The notes under the pieces: model-generated
What the model was told of the DNA's origin: nothing
Databases searched by the model: none
The model's input: only the letters and a program-made list of their open reading frames with translations
Position numbers and translations under genes: made by a program
DNA from: Tieghemiomyces parasiticus
Taxonomy: Eukaryota > Kickxellomycota > Dimargaritomycetes > Dimargaritales > Dimargaritaceae
Reading direction: 5' to 3'
Assembly (NCBI GenBank): GCA_027575765.1
Contig: JANBPT010001130.1
Span: 1 to 13,785, forward strand
DNA length: 13,785 bases
In this document: piece by piece, positions 1 through 6,937 of the stretch
How positions within the stretch are numbered: the first letter of the stretch is position 1
Layout of the letters: the number at the start of each line of letters is the position of its first letter

Positions 1-306
<306 letters not shown>

Positions 307-1043
307 AAACTGTAGGATATGTGTCCTGTTCCACATCCTTAGAGGGAGGGACTCTAGAGCCCCGCCACCTGTCCACTCAAAGTGGCATCCCCTTCCAGTC
401 CGTTTTACTCGTTCGCCTACTGGATTTTTCCCTTCTTTTTTTCCCCCGCTTCTTTAACCTGTTCGGATTCCACCGCTCTGTCGTCCCACTTGCGGTTAAT
501 ACACCTTCCGAGGGGGGCCGTTCGCTGCAAAGCACGCAGGTGTTAACCCATTCCAGCTGCCTCTACCCCGTATACGCCCCTTCGGTTGGCGAGAAATAAA
601 CGCCCCTTGGCTTCGTAGTATAGCAAAAGTCTGGTGTAGTTGTAGTTAAGTTTAATACTTTCATTCGGTCATTTTAACCACCTTGAAGGGCATACCACGG
701 TACCCTAGTTCAGTCTGGTAGAGCACGGCAATGCTGTAGTGATAGGAGCCGCCTCCAAACACCATTAGTAATGACAACTGCAGGGCATAGCGGAAGAAGG
801 GGGGAGGCTAAGACCCTAGCTGTTGAAAGTATATGCCCAACGCGTCAGCACGGGCCTTAGTGAGGTATAGTGTTATAGCCACTGGCATTCCCATCACATG
901 GTCCACCATAAGATTTCCACCGAACCCTAAGCCATTGTTTGCACACGCGGGATTCACACATACAGTTCAGTTGCCTTGAGCCCAATTGTAAAACATCAAC
1001 CTACTTATCCTATTTCCAAGCGCCCATCGTCCCTACCCGCCCT
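307..1043. other. Intergenic: 14-3-3 3' UTR and Snt1-like 5' region
   Basis: The left half is pyrimidine-rich 3' UTR ending at a poly(A) signal near 595. The right half, about 601-1043, has many stops in the plus frames and should contain the promoter and 5' UTR of the Snt1-like gene, but no clear TATA box. The frame of that gene is open from 912 (in-frame TAA at 909-911) yet has no ATG before 1044. A tract reading CTATTTCCAAG, ending at 1020, resembles a 3' splice site. On the minus strand, 909-661 is a protein-like frame broken by one TAG (see findings). Confidence 0.6.
595..600 (+). terminator. Poly(A) signal AATAAA for the 14-3-3 gene
   Basis: A canonical AATAAA hexamer lies about 290 bases after the 14-3-3 stop codon and is followed by T/G-rich sequence. 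It is the only such hexamer in this gap on the plus strand and would give a 3' UTR of about 300 bases. Confidence 0.6.
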
Positions 1044-4000
1044 ATGCTCGCCGAGGCCGCTGTTCGGCACATCCTTGAGGCCCGCCACGCGGATCCCCAT
1101 TCGGGTGCGCTGGCACCGTGGTCTGAAGTAATCTACGAGGATAACCACCGCCGCGCCATCTCTGCCCACCATGCCGGAGAGACTGTCGCGCCCATTGTCA
1201 CCACCGAGGCGCCAGTACCAAAACCTTGGCACATTAGCGATTACTCATTCTACCAGACAAACGTTGAACGCCATGCGGATTGCGCCCCGAAGCTAGCCAC
1301 CTACCTGGCCGCCCAGCGGCGGGCGTTAAGAACGAAGGAGTTAGGCCTTAAGCGTCAGTTCCGCAGCCTGTACGAAAACTGGCAGCGGACGCTGGAGGCC
1401 CGAAACAGTAGCCGTACCTCGTCCGTGGAGCCCGCCGGTGCGCCTACCCACCTGTCGCCGCGCCACGCAACCCCGGCCGACGGCGGGCCCTCTACTTCCA
1501 CAACCGCCACACCCACGACGACACTGCATCTGGGAACCACCACTACCGTGACCCGCCAGAAGCGGCGCCACACCTCTGGCGGGGGCGTATTCAGCAGCGA
1601 CGCCGTACGCAGCGAGGCCGAGCTGATGGAGATTATCCAGTCTCTAGAGCACGAGGAGATGCACAACCCAGACGTGCGATCCTCGCGTACAGCTGCCGTG
1701 ATCCCAAACATGATCCTCGATCCGGCCGAGAGGGAACGTTTTCTCTACCACAACACCAACGGCTTGGTGCGCGACCCTATATCCTACTATTGCCTGAAGG
1801 CCCCGCTGGCCGAGACCAGCGCAGGACCCTGGACCCACACCGAGAGCGACGTGTTCATCCGCAAATACCTGACCTATCCCAAACGCTTTGGCAAGATTGC
1901 CCGTTTCGTGGGGAGCAAGACGGTGACTCAGTGCGTGCTCTTCTACTACCGTACCAAGAAACACTTCCACTTTAAGTTTTTGCTCACCTCCCCGGGCCGC
2001 AGCGAGTTTCGGCAGGCCCGTCGACTCGGCTTGAGTGCGAGCCAGGCGGCCTTTGTGACCGGCCGGGCGGTGCAGAGTGGTAAGCGCCTGCGCGAGTTTC
2101 TGGCGGCAGGCCCACTAGTGGAACTGGTAGACCTGGCCGAACTGGATACTCTACTGGGTTGTCCTGAGCCTGACCCGCCGGCCCTCGCCGCGTCTATCAA
2201 AACGATAACCAAGACACTAGCCGGTACGTCCCTGGGGATTACAGCCGCCTCCTCGGCCGCGGGAGCGACCCCACCGAGCGGCGATGGACACCGTTCCGCC
2301 CACGCCCGCCGAACCCGGTCCCGGGCCTCACTCCCGGATGAGGATGGGCGGGGCACTGAGGCCATTGGCGAAGCGGGCCATGGCTCCTCGCCACCCGGCC
2401 GGGCGGGTTCCGCCGATCTTCGGTCGCCCTGTCCGGAGTGTCGGACCACACACCCCCGGCACGCCGCCTGTCCAACTCGGCCGCGAAGTCGTGGTCGCCA
2501 GCGCAAGGCTAGCGGCTCGGTCGCTGGTCCAAGCGAAGCCCCATCGGCCGATTCACCTCCCGTCCTGGCCCCGGTCGCTATTCGCCGCCGGACCTCCTCC
2601 GTACGTCTCCCGCCGACGGAAGCCACCGCCGTCGAACCCAAGCCGGCCACTGCGGACCTGTCCAGCGCAGCCGCCCACCCGACACCGTCGGGGCCTGAGG
2701 AATCCACCCCCGTCCCTGCCGTCGGTCGACTCGAACCAATCTCGGAACGACCGGCCCCGACGAACCGCCGCCGCGCGGCCACAATTGAGCCCGAGCGGTC
2801 CGCCCCACTACTCTCGCCGCCACCTCATCTCGTCCATCCGACCAGTCCTCAGCTGCCCACCGCCGTAACCCCCGATATGGCCACGCCCGGTCTGCCAGCC
2901 CCGGTCCCTGACCTAGGTTCACCTGACCATCCTCTATCCCCGTCCCCGTCTGCGCTCGCCATACCGCCCACCACTCCCTCCGATGATCTGTCCAGCCCGA
3001 CGCTCACCTCGCCGGGTACCTCCATCGCCCGGTGGACCGACATGGACCGGGTGCTAGCTGTCGAGGGCTATCGCCAACACGGTCGGGACTTTGAAGCCGT
3101 GGCGCGCATGGTGCGAACCAAGACCGAGGACCAATGTCGCAACTTTTATCACAACTATCGTCGCAAGTACGGGGCCGAGGCCTTTCAGAACCCGCCGGAT
3201 TGGTTCAGCGCTGCTCGACTCCAGGCTGCACAGGCCCGCGTGGCCCACTTGCCCCCGGTCGCCGCCCAACCGGCTGGTGAGACCATCCACACGCGACGGG
3301 CTAGCAGTCTCGAACTGGTACCAGGTGGCCGTGACGATCTGGGGTCGCTGAGTTCCCCCTCACTTTCGGCAACGCGCCCTAGCCTCACCGACTCGGCCGA
3401 CCTGACCGCCAATGCTGACTCCACCACCATTATGGCCCAGGGGCATCGCGCCGTTCGGACCGACTCGGTACCGGACTTATCGCTCTCCCCCGTGCTTGAT
3501 ACTGCACAAGCCCCCGAAGTGGAGCTGGCGGCCGGTGTTGGTGCGGTAGTGTTCCGGGCAACCGAGGAAACCACGGCGGAGTTGGTGGGCCCCGTGGATG
3601 ATACAGTGAATCCGACGACCATTCCCGCATCACCAGCACCCACCCCCGTGTCCCCCGCCGAAACGTCTACGGTCGAGCCGGCGGCTGATCAGGAGATATC
3701 CGTGCCGGTCCCAATAACCTCCCCCATGGTCAAGGAAGAGGTGACCCTGGCCCCGACCATTGCCGTCGCCCAGGAGGCCTCGGTTGTCGCTCCCAGCCGT
3801 AAGCCGCACTACTCATCCTACTGGTCGGTTGCCGAGAAGGCATACTTTTTGACCTATCTGGCGCAGGTCGGTAAGCACTGGGACCAGATTGCGGCCCTAC
3901 TGAAGTCCAAGACGGCCATCCAGGTTCGCAACTACTTCCAAAACAACCAGGAGCGTCTCAATCTGAATCAGATCGTGGAGGACCGGGAGCGCACTGCGTC

Positions 4001-5618
4001 GGAAGCACCGGTGACGGGCGCGCCCGCCCCAGCGGCAACCGCGGCTGCCGTTGTCTCACCCGTGATGGCCGGTCTGGCGTCGCAACCTCCCCCGATCCCC
4101 ATTGCTGCCGCCGCCGTCCCCACCCCGACCGTGGCCCCTAAAAAACGGATTTACACCAAGACCCATCCGCGGTGGTCTGCCGGGGATACCAAGGGCAAAA
4201 TCTCTCCTATTGGTGTTCCGGCCCACGTTCCTGCGCTGTCGGACGTGGATATGGCCGACGTCCGTTCGGCCCCGATCCCTCACCGACCCACGTCGTATGA
4301 CCCCGCTGGATCCATCGTATCGTTGCCGTCGGCCACCCGGGTCACACGGATCGACGCTTTGCTCAATAACCCCACTGATGAGGAGGACGCCGCGAATTGG
4401 AAGGCCAGCGCCCTTATGGATTGGTTCGCCACTCCAGCCGTCACGGAGCCATCGTCGTTCACCGTCCCAGCGGCCCCACCGGCGGGAGTGTCCGCCCAAC
4501 CCGTCGACCTGGCGCCCTTATCGCCCCTAATCCCGTCCCCCCCGCCCGTGGCTTCCCCGCCCATCCGTCGACTGACCGTGGCAGACTTGACCTCGACTCA
4601 CGACCACGGGCAACAGGCCTACTCGACGCCCGGGCATCCGCATGTCGTAGCCACTAGCTCCCCGGTACCGTTCCCGGACCCGACCGCTTATGCCCGCTCG
4701 GCTTTCACCCCTAACGCCGGGACGACCCCGCCAGTTGGCTGCGGTGCGTCGGGGAGGCCTGGTACGCCCAATGCGTACCCGCACGCAGGGACCCATTCGG
4801 CCTTTCATGCCGTCGGTTCCGCGCCGGTCTACCCGCCCACGGGATCGTTCTATCCGCCGGAACCCTCCTCGACCCCCGTCACCTCGTACGTGACCCCGTC
4901 TTACCCCACCCATACCGCAGTGCCGGGGGCCTATCCACCCATCGGCCACTTCTCGCCATCCGCTCGGGAGGGTGCCCTCCCCCCGCAGGCACCGTCACAG
5001 CTAGCACCCGCCAATGATACCCCGGTGTACAACTCGATGACCCAACCTTCGCCCCTACCGTCCTACCCGCCACCTTCCCCCTACGGTGGCGGCTACCCGG
5101 GCCCCACTCACCACCGTGCGGAATCGGCTACGCACTACAGCTACCCGCCGGCTGAGACGCGAGGGACCACCTATTCTGCTAGCCCTCATCCAACCGTTGC
5201 TGCCCCGCCACCCGTTACCCATTCCACCTCGCCATACCATGAGACCGCCTATCACCCGTCGCGCCGCCTGTCATCCGCTGCCTCGTCCGGTTCGTACCAC
5301 GCGTCGCCGTCTCCGGCGGCCGAGTACGGCTTCGTATCTCACGCCCATCTACCGGCTACCCGTACGCATCCACACCACCCGTCCACTCCGGTCGCCAGCG
5401 AGGCCTACGCGGGCACCTATTACCAGCCATCGGCTGCGGCCTACGCCGTCCCACCAGGCAGTGGTGGTCCACCGCCACTGGGTAGGCCCAGTGTCACAGC
5501 GCATGCCTCAGGAATACACCCGCACGCCCATCCTCACCAGTACGCCCCGCAGCCGCCCCACAACCACGGTTACCCGCCACCTTCATCCGGCCCTAATAAC
5601 TATTATCCGTCTAATTAA
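1044..5618 (+). CDS. Snt1/NCoR-like SANT-domain corepressor (Set3C scaffold-like)
   Basis: Probable orthologue of fungal Snt1 and animal NCoR/SMRT, nuclear scaffolds that recruit and activate class I/II histone deacetylases (the Set3 complex in yeast). Residues 27-120 resemble the NCoR segment before its deacetylase-activating domain (EVIYEDNHRRAISAH, then a basic helical stretch). Residues 178-250 carry SSDAVRSEAELMEII and AVIPNMILDPAERERF...NTNGLVRDP, and SANT1 follows at about 261-308 with TVTQCVLFYYRTKK. SANT2 is at about 663-712 and SANT3 at about 925-972 (SSYWSVAEKAYF). The linkers are Pro/Ser/Ala-rich and the last ~340 residues are rich in Pro, Tyr, His and Ser. Basic patches such as RQKRRH and PKKRIYTK could be nuclear localisation signals. 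The first in-frame ATG is 1044, giving 1524 residues; the frame is open leftwards to 912 without ATG, so an additional spliced 5' exon is possible. Stop TAA at 5616-5618. Confidence 0.9.
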   Translation: MLAEAAVRHILEARHADPHSGALAPWSEVIYEDNHRRAISAHHAGETVAPIVTTEAPVPKPWHISDYSFYQTNVERHADCAPKLATYLAAQRRALRTKELGLKRQFRSLYENWQRTLEARNSSRTSSVEPAGAPTHLSPRHATPADGGPSTSTTATPTTTLHLGTTTTVTRQKRRHTSGGGVFSSDAVRSEAELMEIIQSLEHEEMHNPDVRSSRTAAVIPNMILDPAERERFLYHNTNGLVRDPISYYCLKAPLAETSAGPWTHTESDVFIRKYLTYPKRFGKIARFVGSKTVTQCVLFYYRTKKHFHFKFLLTSPGRSEFRQARRLGLSASQAAFVTGRAVQSGKRLREFLAAGPLVELVDLAELDTLLGCPEPDPPALAASIKTITKTLAGTSLGITAASSAAGATPPSGDGHRSAHARRTRSRASLPDEDGRGTEAIGEAGHGSSPPGRAGSADLRSPCPECRTTHPRHAACPTRPRSRGRQRKASGSVAGPSEAPSADSPPVLAPVAIRRRTSSVRLPPTEATAVEPKPATADLSSAAAHPTPSGPEESTPVPAVGRLEPISERPAPTNRRRAATIEPERSAPLLSPPPHLVHPTSPQLPTAVTPDMATPGLPAPVPDLGSPDHPLSPSPSALAIPPTTPSDDLSSPTLTSPGTSIARWTDMDRVLAVEGYRQHGRDFEAVARMVRTKTEDQCRNFYHNYRRKYGAEAFQNPPDWFSAARLQAAQARVAHLPPVAAQPAGETIHTRRASSLELVPGGRDDLGSLSSPSLSATRPSLTDSADLTANADSTTIMAQGHRAVRTDSVPDLSLSPVLDTAQAPEVELAAGVGAVVFRATEETTAELVGPVDDTVNPTTIPASPAPTPVSPAETSTVEPAADQEISVPVPITSPMVKEEVTLAPTIAVAQEASVVAPSRKPHYSSYWSVAEKAYFLTYLAQVGKHWDQIAALLKSKTAIQVRNYFQNNQERLNLNQIVEDRERTASEAPVTGAPAPAATAAAVVSPVMAGLASQPPPIPIAAAAVPTPTVAPKKRIYTKTHPRWSAGDTKGKISPIGVPAHVPALSDVDMADVRSAPIPHRPTSYDPAGSIVSLPSATRVTRIDALLNNPTDEEDAANWKASALMDWFATPAVTEPSSFTVPAAPPAGVSAQPVDLAPLSPLIPSPPPVASPPIRRLTVADLTSTHDHGQQAYSTPGHPHVVATSSPVPFPDPTAYARSAFTPNAGTTPPVGCGASGRPGTPNAYPHAGTHSAFHAVGSAPVYPPTGSFYPPEPSSTPVTSYVTPSYPTHTAVPGAYPPIGHFSPSAREGALPPQAPSQLAPANDTPVYNSMTQPSPLPSYPPPSPYGGGYPGPTHHRAESATHYSYPPAETRGTTYSASPHPTVAAPPPVTHSTSPYHETAYHPSRRLSSAASSGSYHASPSPAAEYGFVSHAHLPATRTHPHHPSTPVASEAYAGTYYQPSAAAYAVPPGSGGPPPLGRPSVTAHASGIHPHAHPHQYAPQPPHNHGYPPPSSGPNNYYPSN

Positions 5619-5733
5619 TGTCAGGCAAATCAATTTGGGTGCCCAATAAGCTAGTCCCGAAGCCCCTCGCACGTCTGATTTTTTACTCGCCAATCGTCAC
5701 TGATCACAATGTCAAGGATCAATCAATCTTGTA

Positions 5734-5739
5734 AATAAA
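5734..5739 (+). terminator. Poly(A) signal AATAAA for the Snt1-like gene
   Basis: AATAAA lies 116 bases after the stop codon, preceded by an AT-rich stretch and followed by GT/T-rich sequence (TTAGTTGTCCCCTTTCC). A second AATAAA inside an A-run at 5824-5829 could serve as an alternative signal. Confidence 0.65.
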
Positions 5740-5884
5740 ACCTTAGTTGTCCCCTTTCCGGTGAAGATGACACTCCGACCTGGCGACGGAGGGGGGGTGC
5801 ATTATACCTACAGCCGCCAGGAAAATAAAAAAAAATGGCACCATCCAAGGGGAGTGGCAGGTATCAGGGTTTTACTTGGTACCA

Positions 5885-5898
5885 ATAATATATATTAT
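5885..5898. terminator. AT palindrome, possible two-way 3'-end element
   Basis: ATAATATATATTAT is a perfect 14-base palindrome between two convergent genes. It reads TATATA on both strands, the form of the fungal (yeast) polyadenylation efficiency element. The minus strand shows no AATAAA before 5984, so this could be the 3'-end signal for the minus-strand transcript. The functional role is inferred. Confidence 0.35.
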
Positions 5899-5983
5899 AT
5901 AACTATTGTCAGACGGCCCATAAGGTGCGTGAAAAAAGGGGTGCGTGGGTAATAGAGTACCTCCGGGGAGAGGAGTGAAGGCT

Positions 5984-6842
5984 TCAATCGACCATGATCA
6001 GACCGGCAATGGCCGAAATGATCACGGCCACGGCGATAATCGCCAGAGTTGAGAGCCAGGCCACCTCGCCAATCGGGGCAGTGGGATCGGCGACGCGAGG
6101 TACGGAGGATGAAGTAGGATGGGCGCCGGTCGAGAGGTCCTCCTCCTCCGCCAGTGGGGTCGAGTCAAGGGAGACGCGCGCGGTAAGGGAGAGCGATGAG
6201 CGTCGCGTGGATGACGCTGATGGCTGGCCATATACCGCCCAGGCGGCTGGTTGGGGTAGGGCACCATAATCAATGGTGGCTCGGCGACGGCGGCGTAACC
6301 GGTCGAGGGCGGTAGGGGACAAGGAAGCTTCAAAACGGAGGTCGAGGGGGTTAACTGTAGCGGATGGTGGGGTAGGTGGGTCGAGACGGAGTGAGGGAGA
6401 TAGGAGATTAGGCTCGCTCGTTCCAGGGGGCGAAGACGAGGGCGGCCGTCGTGAAGGTGGTGGTGGTGGTAATGGCGGTAGCCGGAAGTGGGGGGCAGTG
6501 GATGGGGAGGAGGCGTGCCAGAGCAGGCAGAGGTGACGATAGACGCGGAGGGCGCGTCGCCCGAACCCAAATCCGACCAGTCCAAATATGGTCACGAGAA
6601 GGGCCCGTAAGACAAGGGGAAGGAGCGGATGTTCAGTGACAAACAGGAGAGGCAACAGTAGGAGCGGGACCGGGAGGAGCCAGATCAGGATACCGACGCT
6701 TCCGTCGAACCACGCTGGGCGAGTGGACGGGCCCGCCCCGCGGTGCTCCGAGCCGCGTGCCCCGTTTCGGTGAATAGTGGCACTTTCTCTACGTTGCCTT
6801 GTCCCCGCCCTCGCATCATCGTCACCATCATCACCACCACCG
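5984..6842 (-). CDS. Membrane-protein frame with three hydrophobic segments, no ATG; probable 3' exon
   Basis: I do not recognise a family. The open frame ends at TGA 5984-5986 and encodes about 285 residues from 6842. It begins with a Gly/Asp-rich then Arg-rich stretch. Two adjacent hydrophobic segments follow (GILIWLLPVPLLLLPLLFV and LVLRALLVTIFGLVGFGFG), then a basic turn, RRALRVYRHL. A Pro/Ser-rich region of about 140 residues comes next, and the last 26 residues form a third hydrophobic helix (WLSTLAIIAVAVIISAIAGL) ending in MVD. Three membrane segments are therefore likely. The only Met in the frame is three residues from the end, and the frame would otherwise begin at a TTG (6853), so it must be a downstream exon or carry a frameshift. 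It lies just behind the ARMC8-like stop on the same strand, and a frame-compatible intron could join them. ATGs at 6831 and 6828 exist in another frame. The hydrophobic pattern and GC-rich codons argue for real coding. Confidence 0.6.
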
Positions 6843-6937
6843 CTACCAATCAATCGACTTAGGCGGTGAAGTGATGCCCGCCAGAGGTGGCACGACCAGT
6901 GGAAGCCGCCAGGGACGAGCGAGCCTCGGAAAAATAC
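6843..6937 (-). other. Candidate 95-base intron joining ARMC8-like gene to membrane exon
   Basis: On the minus strand a GTATTT donor begins at 6937, inside Thr codon 921 (AC|G) of the ARMC8-like frame. A GGTAG acceptor ends at 6843, with CTAAG, one base off the CTAAC branch motif, about 16 bases before it. The length is 2 modulo 3, so removal skips the ARMC8 stop at 6861-6859 and restores a Thr codon (AC|C) leading straight into the membrane frame. The spliced product would be about 1206 residues. Residues lost by splicing (922-946) are Ser/Ala/Gly-rich and look unconserved. This is a prediction by eye; no transcript evidence is available. Confidence 0.35.

Larger units (their letters stand above)
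5619..5983. other. Convergent 3' intergenic region
   Basis: This gap separates the 3' ends of the plus-strand Snt1-like gene and the minus-strand membrane-protein frame. It contains AATAAA hexamers at 5734-5739 and 5824-5829 and a 14-base AT palindrome at 5885-5898. I see no gene: the open frames here are short and of simple composition. Confidence 0.6.

Noticed and set aside
711..740. tRNA-like D-arm (TAGTTCAGTCTGGTAGAGC) in the Snt1 upstream region
   Set aside because: The D-stem pairs well and resembles an A-box, but the following bases do not form an anticodon stem. There is no T-arm or B-box downstream and no matching acceptor strand, so it is not a tRNA.
939..1043. Extension of the Snt1-like frame to TTG 939
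   Set aside because: TTG is not an accepted start in nuclear fungal genes. There is no ATG between the stop at 909-911 and 1044, and the base composition of 939-1020 differs from the coding part.
2284..2868. Long secondary frames across the Snt1-like gene (for example 2284-2868 plus and 2782-1946 minus)
   Set aside because: These Pro/Arg-rich translations are shadows of the real GC-rich frame, which carries recognisable domains.
5086..5649. Plus-strand 187-codon Arg/Pro/Thr-rich frame over the Snt1 tail
   Set aside because: It is a +1 shadow of the low-complexity tail with a composition typical of frame-shifted GC-rich repeats.
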